Source: Liopterus haemorrhoidalis
Lineage: Eukaryota > Arthropoda > Insecta > Coleoptera > Dytiscidae
Direction of reading: 5' to 3'
DNA: 64,000 bases
NCBI GenBank assembly: GCA_963971575.1
Contig: OZ020622.1
Span: 12,562,279-12,626,278, forward strand
This document shows, one piece after another, positions 32,840-44,053 of this stretch. Position 1 is the first letter of the stretch; every line of letters starts with the position of its first letter. The position numbers were made by a program, and so were the translations under genes. Under the pieces are notes generated by a model. The model did not search any database. It was given only the letters and a program-made list of their open reading frames with translations, and was not told the DNA's origin.

Positions 32840-33135
32840 AAAAAAGCACCTCTTTGTAAAAAGAAAACCCTTCCTAAAAAGGGTGCCAGTCTTAAAAAGC
32901 AATCGCCTCTTAGAAACAGTAGCGCCACCCAAAAAAGCTCTCTTCTTTGAAAAAGAGCGTCCCTTCGAAAAATTGAGCCCTTCCTAAAAAAGGGGGCACC
33001 CCTCTGTAAAAAGAGTTCTCCTTAAAAAAGGATGGCACTCCTAAAAAACAACACTTCTCCAAAACAATAGAACCTCTCAAGGAGAGCTCTTCTTTGGAAA
33101 CGAACGCCCTGAAAAAAGGGCGTTCTTTTATAAAA
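32840..33135. repeat. Degenerate ~19-bp minisatellite with hairpin units
   Basis: About 14 units of the form AAAAAR-NNN-CCCTTCCT repeat every 16-22 bp. Many units can pair with their neighbour (CCCTTCC-TAAAAA-AGGG; CTCTTTG-AAAAAGAG). The unit is poorly conserved apart from the A run and the CCTT/CTCT block. It lies between a LINE end and B3. Confidence 0.65.
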
Positions 33136-33144
33136 TATGGGTTC

Positions 33145-33785
33145 CAAAGTAAAAAATCAGCTGTGGCCACCACAGGACCGACCGCCATCGTAAAGTACTC
33201 GTATAAAATACATTCTAGCAGCCGAGTAGAAATAACTTGGCCTAATATTTTCTAACAGAGATATTATTTGTCATGACCATGGAAACCTTACATAAAAGTA
33301 TGAAAAAATTGAGGCTTTTACAATTGATTGAATTTTACAAAAAGTTGTCGAAATTTTTCGTTTTATCAAAAAAGGGCTCAAATAAAAGTTATTAGTTATT
33401 GCATTTATAGCAACTTTTGTTCAATAATCTTTGCTAAATATTTGCAAAAATCTTAAAATCGACACGAGTAAACTCCCACTTCTAGTCAACCGATTTTTAC
33501 CAAAAGTTGATCAACTCGTGTCATTGATGTCAAAAGCTTAAATATCCAGTTTCATAAAAATCCTTTCAGCCTAATTTGCTTTGCACGTGTACACAGACAG
33601 ACAGACAGACAGACAGACAGACGGACAGACAGACGGACAGACAGATAGACCGACAGACATCATGCTAAAAATAGTCAAAACGTTATGTAGGGACCTCAAT
33701 TCGTGGAGATCCATCGAATTCTCGAAATGTCAAAATCGGTATGATCACAATACCTCCCTTATATATGTTGACGGTCGGTAAAAAG
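33145..33785 (+). mobile_element. Helentron-like family B, copy B3
   Basis: Most complete B copy: AAATCAGCTGTGGCCACCAC, central CTAGTCAACCGATTTTTACC, CACGTGTACA, CAGA tract 33594-33656, CATCATGCTAAAAATAGTCA, and terminal CAATACCTCCCTTATATATG...CGGTCGGTAAAAA. At 33400-33440 it shows the uninterrupted sequence into which a SINE has inserted in copy B4. Confidence 0.7.
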
Positions 33786-34140
33786 GACGCTTCTATGAAA
33801 AAATAATTCTTTTTATTTATTTTATATATACAGGGTGTTTGTTTGAAACACCGCACCTCGAATAACTCTTTTATTTTAAGAGATACAAAAAATTCTTCAG
33901 AAAACAAGTTAAACTAGACAAAGAGGCTCACTTAAGGACTTTAATAAGAATTCTGCATAACTTCCGGTTTCAGCGAAAATTGTTTCAACTTTTTATCTAG
34001 TATAAAAAATCCATACTTTATTTGTTTTCTTGAAAGTACATTAAATTAGCTTTACAACTGCATTGATTAAACGAGCTATAGTAGAAAATGCGTAATGCCA
34101 GTAAATACGATATGTGAAATTTTCCACCACTGCTCAAATA
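33786..34140. other. Intergenic stretch
   Basis: ACAGGGTGTTTGTTTGAAAC at 33831 resembles a MITE end; no partner found. Nothing else seen. Confidence 0.4.
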
Positions 34141-34360
34141 AAAAATTTATGTGAAGTGTGAATCTTCACACATTTCAGGGTTTCGCAGGTATTCAGTAAG
34201 TGAATAATGATTATTTGGAATGCCAAAACAAATTTTATGTTAAAATATATATTTTTTTTTTTGTTAATTTTAATTCGAATGCCTAATACCATTATGTAAG
34301 TTTCTAAATATGTGCAGTATTTTTTTTTTATATAGCAAGGTTCAATAAAATTTTGAAAAA
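34141..34360 (-). mobile_element. Family A distal-end fragment
   Basis: Carries TTATGTGAAGTGTGAA, the TTCACAC hairpin, CAGGGTTTCGCAGGT and TTTTAATTCGAATGCC, i.e. the same part of family A as 1-205, inverted. Confidence 0.7.
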
Positions 34361-34382
34361 ATTCCTCTTAGATAGATATATT

Positions 34383-34405
34383 AATTTATTTATCTATTTA
34401 TTTAC

Positions 34406-34440
<35 letters not shown>

Positions 34441-34446
34441 TCTATT
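34383..34446. repeat. (TTTA)n microsatellite
   Basis: About 15 TTTA units with occasional TCTA or CTTA. Confidence 0.9.
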
Positions 34447-34695
34447 TTAATTTTGTATGAGCACGATTATTCCAAAATTTACTTATTACATATACTTAGT
34501 AAGCGATCAGTCTCTTATTCTCAGTATCCCTGCTATTCTCTTAGATATTTATAATAAGTTTACTTTATTATGTTTTTTTTTTTTTATTAATTAATTAGCT
34601 ATATAAATATTTGTATGTTTTACTTTTATATTTTAAATTTACTTTTACGATTTATTCAACAATATTACATTTGCTTTTCTTAATACTTACATGCA
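34447..34695. other. AT-rich spacer
   Basis: Nothing recognisable. Confidence 0.5.
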
Positions 34696-34699
34696 AGTA

Positions 34700-34802
34700 T
34701 GCCATATGTATGTGTATATGTGTGTGTATGTGTGTATGTATATGTATGTATATGTGTATGTGTGTGTGTGTATATATATGTATATGTGTGTATGTGTATG
34801 TA

Positions 34803-34835
<33 letters not shown>

Positions 34836-34868
34836 GGGTATACTTTTTTTATATATATATATATATAT
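34700..34868. repeat. Compound TG/TATG/TA microsatellite
   Basis: Mixed TGTATG, TGTG and TATA tract. It opens long ORFs in all three plus frames that are simple-sequence artefacts. Confidence 0.95.
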
Positions 34869-35309
34869 TTTTTCTTGTTCTCTTATTATTATACAATCTG
34901 CTTTTTAATGGTTGATCATCCTTACGTACTGGACTATGTCATTTTCTAATTTTATTATTTTTGTCACCACAAGATACTTAGTATCTTTTGTGACTACATT
35001 ATTCATGTTGATTTGCTGAATATTTAAACTTTTTATTTATTATTTTTTTTTTTTTTCTATTGATCAAAATCAAAATTTTAATTAATTAGTATAAATTTAA
35101 TTTGTATTATTTCATTTTGTATTATTTAATTTGTAATTGTATTATTTATTTAAATATCCAATAAATATCCAAATATCCAAATATATAATCTAAAAATATT
35201 AAGTGAAGGCGGAATGCTGAGTGTGTAGGACATATTTTGCTTTGTAGTATTCACTGTAAAATGAACAATATTTTAAAAATAATTTATCATCTCTTAATCT
35301 AAGAGCTTT
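34869..35309. other. AT-rich spacer
   Basis: Poly-T runs and AATATCCAAATATCC repeats; no gene. Confidence 0.5.
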
Positions 35310-35659
35310 AAAAACAAATTTTATGCTAAAATATTTTTATGTTAATTTTAATTCAAGTGCCTAATACCATTATTTAGGTTTCTTAATATGTGCAGTATTT
35401 TTTTTTTTTATATAGCAAGGTTCATTAAGATTTTGAAAATTGCGCCTATGGCTTCATTGGTTGTTTTTAGTCATAGCTCCCCTTTGATTTCGTGTACATT
35501 CAAACAGAATTAAATTATAATTTCAACAATTTCCACTGGTTATAAAATTTACGCTTTTAAAAATTAAAAGCAACATTTGCCAAAATATAACTAGAATTTT
35601 GAAAAAATAATTTAAACAAAATAAAAATGCAAAAAAAAATAAAAAATAATATTGTCTCT

Positions 35660-35730
35660 TCTCGTGGGATTCGAACTCATTTTCTTGGGCAGAACGCTAG
35701 TACTGTAACCATTGCACCAAGAAACACGTT
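35660..35730 (-). other. tRNA-like module of A2 (distinct from A1/A3)
   Basis: Reverse strand: TTGGTGCAATGGTTACAG (box A-like) and AGTTCGAATCCCAC (box B), then a T-rich stretch. It occupies the position held by an unrelated tRNA-like sequence in A1 and A3. Confidence 0.6.
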
Positions 35731-36207
35731 ACATTTTAGTGTGTTATATAACTATAAGTTTTCAACATTATTAGCAAAAAAACACAAAAAATGCTTTTTT
35801 TTCCAAAAACATAATCTGATCAAAAATTCCTGTTGTACTATTCCGGTTCACACCAATGTACATTACTGAGAATTTTTTCAGATTTTTAGTTTAAACCATG
35901 TGAGCTACAAGGTGTGGGACAAAATTTTTTGTGCACAATTTTGGCAAAAATCGCCTCAAAATAATTTATTTTGCAAAAATAAAATTTTGATCGTTAATCC
36001 ACGTACCAAGGGCTTTCATTTGATACCCTAAACAGAATTGTAAAAAAATATATTTTTTTTTTCGATGAGCATATATTTGTTTATATTTTTAGGGGGATAT
36101 GTTTTTTAGATGTTTTAATATTCTTCCTATGTGCGGGTCAAAGAGTTGTATAAGCATGCCAAATTTCAACTCTCTAGGTTTAGCCGTTTAGCTACAATTT
36201 TTACCGA

Positions 36208-36465
<258 letters not shown>

Positions 36466-36517
36466 GATAAAATGACGGTATAAGGGTTTTTTGGTCATAC
36501 CTACAAAACCCTAAAAA

Positions 36518-37235
36518 TGTTCATTGTTTTGTATTTATTATACGATTCATTTGAAATGAATGTTAATTTTTAGCCATTCTATATTCAACATCTGTAAATT
36601 TGTAATAAAATATCAGATATAAGAACAAAGATATTCCTTTTGTGAATATTGTGAGGAGTTCGTCGAGACTTTCTCAAATGATTGAATTCGATATCCGTGT
36701 GCCCATCACAATATATATTTAATTAGAGCTAGGGTCTGAGATGTACAGAGTCAAGTGTCTCTTCTGTCTGATGCAAGGAGCAGGAGCGAGAATTACAGAA
36801 AGTTTGCATCGAGTTATTTGCATTAACAAGATAAAAGGTTCAAGCGAGTTTAGACCAACTCGACCTGACAAGGCTCTTACTAATTTAATAATTTCGTTCA
36901 GCGTTATAAAGCCAGTTAATGGTTACAACATCTTCAATAATCGTCTTGTTCCCCTTAGTTTAAACTTCAGTTAGGAGACAATATTTTTAAGTTCGCGAGA
37001 TGTGTTTTAATATTTTATAACTTTTATATTTTCTACAGGGGATACAAATTTCATTAGACTAATTGCATATCAATTATTTAAGATTATTTCGTTATTTAAT
37101 AACGGTGTATCAAACAGAGATGACTAGTGTTAGGACGTATTTAGGCTCTGAACTAAATTTAATATGTCTTCATATGCGCAGTTTTTATATGTAAAATTTA
37201 GTATCTTTTAAATTCATTTTTGTTATTAATTTAAT
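36518..37235. other. Intergenic stretch
   Basis: A 77-codon ORF at 36741-36974 has no recognisable feature. Otherwise nothing seen. Confidence 0.45.
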
Positions 37236-37480
37236 AATAATAATAATAATAATATTTATTTATTGTCCACATACAATACATAATCATTAATGGACAGTCC
37301 ATCAGATAAATTACAATAACATGACAAATGATAATTGATACACAGAAGTTATAAATTAAGTTCAAAAAATTCTTTGAAACTATACATTGGGTTTTCAGTC
37401 AATAAGTTTTTAATTGTTTTTTTAAATTGTACTGAACTTAATTCTTTGGTATCACGTTGCCAACAACGTTGGCAACGTGT
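37236..37480 (-). pseudogene. LINE C-terminus and 3' end
   Basis: Reverse strand: FKKTIKNLLTENPMYSFKEF, stop, short 3' UTR, ending in GACAATAAATAAATATTATT with a (TTA)n tail at 37236-37252. This is the usual jockey/CR1-like C-terminus (Fkk.ik..L....ys..Ef). 5'-truncated. Confidence 0.65.
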
Positions 37481-38125
37481 CTGCTAGTTCTTAAATATTA
37501 ACAATATGCATTATAGTTCAATTTAGTCAATGTGAGCTAAAATAGGCATTTTAGGCACTATCAAACACACATCCAAAGTCATGTATTGCAATATGAATTT
37601 CTAACATAATTTTCCTGAAATATTTACTCGGGAATAAAAAAGGCATTTTCCCCAGAATCCGCTCTTTAATTATCACCACATTGACTCTTATACTACAAGT
37701 AGTACTTCTGGAAGTGTCATTTGAAGCAGTTTTCTAGCAGCTACAGAATTATTTCATAAGGTACCTAATTACTAATTACTTAGCAATTTTCTAAATTCGC
37801 TTGTGTTCAATAAATTTTCCATTTACTATAGTTTTCTTGGATATACTGTTTATATATCGTTTAATGTGAATCTGTTTCATAGGAATTGGTGTTTAGTTTG
37901 ATATTTATGCAATGTTGCGCCTAGATGCATATGCATGCCCGCAACACAGATCTGTGAACATGGTTGCGTGCTAGGATTTAACTGAAGAGAGACTAGGTTT
38001 CGTTCAGAGGATAATAATACTGTCAGAACGGTGTCAAATTAGAGTCGTGACAGCTTAACAGAATGCACCCTGCTAGTTAACGTCAACGAAAAATGTTACT
38101 TTATTTCACAAGTAAAATAGATGTA
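37481..38125. other. Intergenic stretch
   Basis: ACGTTGCCAACAACGTTGGCAACGTG-like palindrome near 37456-37480 borders it. No gene seen. Confidence 0.45.
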
Positions 38126-38340
38126 CAGATCAATTCCGTAAAAAGTTACTATAATAGTTACTGTGTAGTAACGTTCGTACAAGATAACTATTATAGTGAC
38201 TTTAATAGTAACTTCAACATTTTTCGTATTCTGTAATATCCAACTGTAGTGACGTCGCTATGAAAAATATGTCTTAGTGACAGTTACTGCGAAAAGAATG
38301 AAGTTAGTTACAGAAGAGCAACACGCATGCGCATTAGTGG

Positions 38341-38843
38341 TATTATCTGTCTCATTTTGTAATACGGAACTAACAGTAAAAGTTCATTTTTTATGTTGTA
38401 TATTGACAATACATTTATAATATTGTCATAGTAGTGATTCACATGGATACGCCAAAGTCTGTTTACACCACAACAGTCACCAAAGTAACCAGATTTAGTT
38501 TCGTATTACAAATTGAGACGGATTATATAATCTGATTTTTTAATACGAATCTAGATCTGGTGACTATTGTGGTGTAAATAGACTTTTGTAGAAACATGTG
38601 AACTTGTAAATCTGACTTTTAAATTTATGGTTAAGTTTTATTATATCGAGGTTATATTCTAAAAAAGTCAGATAACAAATTAACATGTCAAAATTGCGAT
38701 TGACATGTCAAAATTGTGATTGACATGTCTAATATTTTGAGGTGCCACTTCAGAATTACCACCCTAAGATGATATTTTAAATATACAACATAAGAAATGA
38801 AGTTTCCCTTTTAGTTTCGTATTACAAAATGAGACAGGTAATA
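38341..38843. mobile_element. MITE family R, ~60-bp TIRs
   Basis: TATTATCTGTCTCATTTTGT at the left and the complement of TATTACCTGTCTCATTTTGT at the right; similarity runs about 60 bp inward to ATGTTGTATATT. Holds the small MITE 38453-38588. Confidence 0.75.
38453..38588. mobile_element. 136-bp palindromic MITE
   Basis: CAAAGTCTGTTTACACCACA at the left and the complement of CAAAAGTCTATTTACACCAC at the right, continuing inward through AGTCACC. Almost the whole element folds on itself. Confidence 0.75.
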
Positions 38844-38846
38844 TAA

Positions 38847-39172
38847 GCAGTTCACTTTTGTAAGAACAAACTAGATCTGGTTATTTTGGAGATTTGTATA
38901 GTGTATTACTTTTAGAAACTTGGTTATATTGTAAAAAAGGCTTTACAGTTTTGGGTTATGTTTGTATTATTTTAGGTTAGTATTATATTTACAAAATATT
39001 TAAGATGTCACTATTCAAAATGAAATATGACAAGAATATTTTTTAAATGACTTATTTATAATCGGACTTTTCAAATTATTTTTCTGTAATACCAACATGA
39101 CATACAGTTTCAAAGGTGCAAACTGTTGAAAACAAAATTTCCTCTTAGTTTGTTCTTACAAAAGTGAACTAC
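38847..39172. mobile_element. MITE family S, copy 2 (uninterrupted)
   Basis: GCAGTTCACTTTTGTAAGAA at the left, inverted copy GTAGTTCACTTTTGTAAGAA at the right. Inverted relative to copy 1 at 27621-28232, and showing AACAAACTAAGAGG where copy 1 carries MITE T. Confidence 0.8.
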
Positions 39173-39350
39173 TTATATACAGATGACAGTTGAGGTTAAA
39201 AATGTTAAAATATTGTATTGCTTACATTATTTTGTTGTTATATAATATATATTATGGTATATACATTTATAAAATATTTAAAAAAAAACAAAATGTGTGA
39301 AGAAATTTAAAAAAAAATGGAATGCAAAGACAAATTGTCGACAATAGAAC

Positions 39351-39419
39351 CAGTGGCGCAGTCGGGTGGGACTGCGCCCCTCCCCCCTCCCCCCTCATGA
39401 AACTGTTTTTGCGTCACTG
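39351..39419. mobile_element. 69-bp hAT MITE with perfect 8-bp TSD
   Basis: CAGTGGCGCA at the left, TGCGTCACTG at the right, flanked by AATAGAAC at 39343-39350 and 39420-39427. The centre is C-rich (CCCCTCCCCCCTCCCCCCTC). Confidence 0.85.
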
Positions 39420-39746
39420 AATAGAACTTTTGTTATCTTTTTTTTAAACAAAAATTATTCTCATATTAAAAATGATGAATTGGAAAAGACTTTTTGATCT
39501 TTAATATATTTCATCTCCTGCAATATAAACATTTACCTACACTCATACATACATATTTTATATATATTTAAATTATATAATTTTCTTTACTAATCTTCTT
39601 TATTTTCTATTAAATCTAAAAATTACACTTAAAATCAAATGTCTGCCATTTTTATCTTCATAATAAGTAAGTTATTACTTATAAACACCAACATTTGGTA
39701 GTTACTTTTATAGGAACTTTTGTAGTTACTAAATATTGTAGTAACT

Positions 39747-39904
39747 CAGACCAATTCTGTAACTCTGTTACCATGATAATAGTTACTAAATTCGTCACTA
39801 TGAGCAAGGTCAGTTACTATCATGAATGAAAGTCATTGTATTTTTTATTATATGTTATGTTGTAATAACGTTATTACACAGTAACTTTTTACAGAATTGA
39901 TCTG
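39747..39904. mobile_element. 158-bp inner foldback of the GTTACTAT family
   Basis: CAGACCAATTCTGTAACTCT to the complement of CAGATCAATTCTGTAAAAAG; termini match the outer element ends. It may be an independent insertion or an internal duplication of the outer element. Confidence 0.55.
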
Positions 39905-40020
39905 ACTCTTGTCTTACGGAATACGAAATACCCCAAAGTTACTATGATAGTAACTGATCTTGCTCATAGTGCCCAATTTAGTTACTATGATCATAGTAAC
40001 TGAGTTACAGAATTGGTCTG

Positions 40021-40871
40021 AATGGATATTCCAAACGATTAAGCTGGAAATATTCCTCAAAATGACTTTACTCTAATATTCAAACCTTTTTATTATTTCA
40101 ATTAGATGATTAGTACCAATTTTATTCACTTAATATCTTCGTCCAAATTTGGTCACAAATAACTCAAAACCAAATCTTTTACCTAATCTAAAACAATATA
40201 TCAAACACGTAAAAATAATCGTCCGCTTCTGCTGGAAACATCCGCCAAAGTTCGTCCAGTTTGCGTCATTTGTAACATCACTGAATGTAAATCACTCCCG
40301 CAATATTTTAATGTGAAATGTCAGAAAATAACAAAGATACGTACCTGTATAAATAACATTTTTTCTAATCTGATGTACAACTAATTAAGTTGCTGTTTTG
40401 ATTTTATACATTACTATAATAGAAAAAGATGACTGATGAAAAAAATAGTGAAAATAATGCCACATAATACAGTGAATAGTAATAACCTAATCTAAAAATA
40501 ACTTTTATGAAATTGGGGAAAAATCAGTTAGAATGACTTATTAAGAGACCTGTATCTTTGCATACATTTTTAGAGGCTAGTAAATAAAAATAAACTTGAA
40601 AAAGCGGTAACAATCAATTCTTTCATAATAATACGCTGATATCAATTACATAACCAGGGTCGTTTTTTCGCCTAGGCCAACGAGTCCCTGGCCTAGGGCC
40701 CACTTATATAAGAGGCCCGATCACCGGTTTTAATTTTATTTTGTAAAATTATTGATTTTTCAAAAAAATAAATAACAAAATGAATAACATTAACATTATA
40801 AATATACCAGGATATTCAAATATCAGACGAACCTCTGTTCGGCATTACAGAATTTATGTATGTAAAATGTA
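40021..40871. other. Intergenic stretch
   Basis: CCAGGGTCGTTTTTTCGCCT at 40667 and GGCCTAGGGCCC nearby look like a hAT-end fragment. No ORF with motifs. Confidence 0.45.
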
Positions 40872-41343
40872 TTGGGTTGATGCAAAATTAACGACGATTT
40901 TTTTTTATATAAGTTTATTCTACAAAAAAATTGCTGCTTGCAGACGATCTATTGCTGTTTGGAGACGATCGAGCTGAGCCAGATAGACGTCGCTTTTGAT
41001 GTTGAATTGCCGTTTGCAATGATATCCCAATGGATGATTCCGCTTCTATCTCACCATACGCACCACATTACCTTCTTACTGTGGGCATTTTTTGCTATTC
41101 CTTTTCGGTGTTTCACCCGGAGATACACAAACGATCGGCTTTGTTGTTGTCGGAGAGTTCACAAGGCACCCATCCAGCCAATTTCCACACTTTTCCAAGC
41201 TTTTTTAGGCGACAGACGATCGTAAATTAGTCGACATTGATTCGGCCAGTAGCCGGGTTGTCGTGCTATCGTCCTCTTTCACAGTTGACAAAAGTGCCCC
41301 TTCGTTGAAATCCGATGACCGTAGCTAATTTTGTATCAACCAA
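40872..41343 (-). mobile_element. Short mariner, heavily deleted
   Basis: TIR TTGGGTTGATGCAAAATTA (left) and the complement of TTGGTTGATACAAAATTAGC (right), flanked by TA. Reverse frames retain LKKLGKVWKLAGWVPCELSD, the block following the DNA-binding domain in mariner transposases. Catalytic residues are gone. 472 bp. Confidence 0.78.
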
Positions 41344-41345
41344 TA

Positions 41346-41612
41346 ATTTTAGTAAAATTGTATCAAGCAATAATTTTAGTAAAATAATATACCTACAGAA
41401 TTAACAAATTTATATAAATGACTCTCCTATTTCTCCTATGCCTATTTCCGAAAAGGAAAAAGCAAATTTGATAAATGTTATGTAAAACTGAGATGATACC
41501 TCCAAAATACCATGGATGGTTTCTCTTTCCGTTGATAAACTGTAGAGGAACGCTGTTGAACCAACTACTTCATATACTGAAACATAAAATATGGTGGAAT
41601 AATTCCTTTTTG
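41346..41612. other. Spacer
   Basis: Nothing recognisable. Confidence 0.5.
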
Positions 41613-41613
41613 A

Positions 41614-42270
41614 TTTTTACTTGCCCGACCTTAATATATAAGGGGCAAGTATTGTAATCGCGAAAATTTTCGATGTCGAGATTTTGACTGATGACCACGT
41701 TTCATGGTCCAGGGACTCCAAAAAACCTATTTTCGAAGTGCCGTCCGTATGTGTGTGTGTGTGTGTCTGGGTGTATACACGATAACTCAAGAACGGTTCA
41801 ACTTAGAGAATTCGTTCTGGTACTAAAAAATTCTCCTATTAAATGCAAAGAACCCTATTGTTTTTTTTATGAAAATCGGTTGACTAGAAATGGGAGTTTA
41901 CTCGTGTCGATTTTAATATTTTTTCGAAAATTTAGCAACAGAAAAATATTTCGAAAAAATTTATTGAACAAAAGTTTTTTTTTTTTTTTTTTTTTTTTAA
42001 TTTTTAATGGCCTTTGCTACTGTGGCAATTAGCCAGGACAATTTTTGTTTGAGAAAATTTCCATGCCATAACCGGGATTTGAACCCGAGCCCCCAGGTTG
42101 GTAGTCAAATGAGCTGACCACTACGCCATAGCGACCGGCTAACAAAAGTTACTATAAATGCAATTACTAATAACTTTTAATAACGAAAAATTTCGAAAAT
42201 TTCTTCATACTTATATGTAACGTTTCCATGGTCACGATAATTAATTCGTAACTAGTAAACCAAGCCTTGG
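41614..42270 (-). mobile_element. Helentron-like family B, copy B4 (variant)
   Basis: Inverted. The terminus is a clean hairpin, ACTTGCCC with GGGCAAGT, next to AAAAA on the element strand. A GT microsatellite (41751-41767) replaces the CAGA tract. CGGTTGACTAGAAATGGGAG corresponds to the CTAGTCAACCG segment of B3. Interrupted by the SINE 41977-42140. Confidence 0.65.
41977..42140 (-). mobile_element. tRNA-derived SINE, 10-bp TSD, inside B4
   Basis: Flanked by AACAAAAGTT at 41967-41976 and 42141-42150. Reverse strand: GCGTAGTGGTCAGCTCATTT (box A region), GGTTCAAATCCCGG (box B), body AATTGTCCTGGCTAATTGCC shared with 31722-31858, and a long A tail. B3 shows the empty site. Confidence 0.9.
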
Positions 42271-42484
42271 ACAAAAATTTGTATAGAACATAATTTGATG
42301 TATTTTGGAAGATTTATCTAAATATTTAATTTTTTTTTTAATTAAATTTTTTTTTTGTTTATTTTTTTTTATGGGACTGCAAGTCTAGCGGAGGTTTCCC
42401 TTCGCCACTGGTTTTTAGTGACGTTACGTGTGAGATAGTTAAGTGATTAATAAATATTTTACATTTCACTACTGTTTTTAATTA
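42271..42484. other. Poly-T/AT-rich spacer
   Basis: Long T runs; nothing coding. Confidence 0.5.
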
Positions 42485-42600
42485 CTGACCGCGTTCCGCA
42501 AGGATGCCTCCTCAGTCCTCTCCTCTTCTCTATTTATGCCAATTAATTCCCTGCCTACATTGGCAAAACCAGTAGTTAAACATGTATTATTCGACAGCAA
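42485..42600 (+). pseudogene. Jockey-like RT palm fragment
   Basis: Frame reads DRVPQGCLLSPLLFSIYAN, the PQGxxLSPLLF block, then a stop. No catalytic DD. Isolated remnant. Confidence 0.6.
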
Positions 42601-43475
42601 AAAGTAACAAAATAATGTTTATTGTTTAAAAAAATAACAAATAGTTTTTTTTTTTTTTCTATTGTAATTCTTTCAATGACACTAATAAAGGTAACTAAAG
42701 TTGTATACTCAAATTATTGTCTTATTGCGCTTCTTCAATGTTGCATTTACATCCTTAAATAATCACATTTGATCTGCAAGGTTGTATCCAAGATATTAAT
42801 ATGTATTCGTCATTCTAATCTTTATTTTTATGTCATATATCCTTTCATTTATCAAGGATACGCCCCTGAATCGCTGAAATCAGTAATACTTTGATTTTTC
42901 CAAACTTTTTCAACATTGTCCATTTATATGTGCATACTGAGATTGAATGCAAAACGAAGCCCTTCAATTTATGTATAAAACGGTCCTAAATATCCAGAGA
43001 GAGAATCGACTGGGTCCAATATTCAAACGAAATTACGCAACCTTTTTTAAAAGGAGTATTGCATATGAATATCCGAGGTTTTATAGCTTTATTTTTATGC
43101 TTTGTTTCCATGCATACACTAACGTAATACTGGATTAAATTTTTCATTGTAATTTATACTTTGAATAAAATAACGTGCCAACATAAAAAGTTTATTTCAT
43201 TTTATATTTACCAATTAAAAAATTAAACTCAATATGTGACCCAAATGTTGGAAAATATCGTTATGTTTTGATTACTTATTTAATTAATGACAAATCAATT
43301 GACAAATGATGTTAGCATGAGTTTTTAAAAAGAATAATGAAAAATACAAATTTACACATTTGTTGGGAATAAAAATATCGTTTCAAACAATTACAGGTGG
43401 TAATAAAGTTAATTTTGTTTACTATAGGCATTTTTAGGCAAAGTTTGATACAAAAATACTTGTATTAACGTCATA
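42601..43475. other. Intergenic stretch
   Basis: A 63-codon ORF at 42947-43138 shows no known motif. Otherwise empty. Confidence 0.45.
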
Positions 43476-43873
43476 CAGTCTGTTCCAAACGGTTAGGCGG
43501 AACTAAATGGGAATTGGGGTTGTCACGAAAAGGGATCTTGCTTGGGTTATTTCATTTTTCACGTTGGAATGTCACAATTTAAAATTCCAACAATGAAACC
43601 ATGGAAACGAATGACATGTCAAAATTAAATTATTATTTTTTATATATTTTAATGACAAAAAAATTAATAAATGGGAAATTTGTATTAAGAATGACACAAA
43701 AAATCAAAATATAAAGAAAATGACACTTTAAAATGATATTAACCTTAACCAAAAAATGTTTATTGTAAGTATGATTTACAAAGCTTAAACAAAACGATCG
43801 AAAAACACGATTTAAACGATGAAAGTAACTAAATTGCAAAATCTAGTTCCGCCTAACCGTTTGGAACAGACTG
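43476..43873. mobile_element. MITE family T, copy 2, TA target
   Basis: CAGTCTGTTCCAAACGGTTA at both ends (about 30 bp perfect, continuing GGCGGAACTA), flanked by TA at 43474-43475 and 43874-43875. 398 bp. Similar ends and internal words to 27648-28025. Confidence 0.9.
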
Positions 43874-43884
43874 TAAAACATTTT

Positions 43885-44035
43885 TCGCCATGAATGGGTT
43901 CCAGACTTGAAGATCTTTCTTCAAGCAACCTCTCCATCTCTGGTGAGGACATCACAGGTTTCTTCCCAATCGTGTTTTCTTCCCACACTAAATTAATAAG
44001 CCTGGCGTTGGTTTCTGCTTACATTTCCTACTCTC
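43885..44035 (-). pseudogene. LINE C-terminal fragment
   Basis: Reverse frames give KLINLVWEENTIGKKPV and a RW-rich segment, the GHVxRM..R..R..W....G.RP.GRPR.RW tail of LINE RTs, degraded. Low information. Confidence 0.4.
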
Positions 44036-44053
44036 CTTAGTCTTTGAGCTAAA

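Larger units (their letters stand above)
38126..40020. mobile_element. Composite inverted-repeat element with GTTACTAT arrays
   Basis: Left terminus CAGATCAATTCCGTAAAAAG at 38126; right terminus is the inverted relative CAGACCAATTCTGTAACTCA ending at 40020. Both arms share TTTCGTATTCYGTAA about 110-120 bp in and are packed with AGTTACTATNATAGTAACT palindromes. Two further copies of the terminus lie inside, at 39747 (forward) and 39904 (inverted). The interior is occupied by other MITEs. No ORF. Superfamily unknown; no clear target duplication. Confidence 0.6.

Noticed and set aside
32910..33188. 92-residue reverse-strand ORF with repeating FF.G.LFFKE
   Set aside because: A by-product of the 19-bp minisatellite; the repeat in protein follows the repeat in DNA and is bounded by TE ends.
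34611..34949. Overlapping ORFs rich in Y, I, V, C and M
   Set aside because: Translation of a TG/TA microsatellite; no codon-like structure.
36741..36974. 77-codon ORF as a host gene
   Set aside because: No motif, no splice or conservation evidence, and its length is expected by chance in 64 kb.
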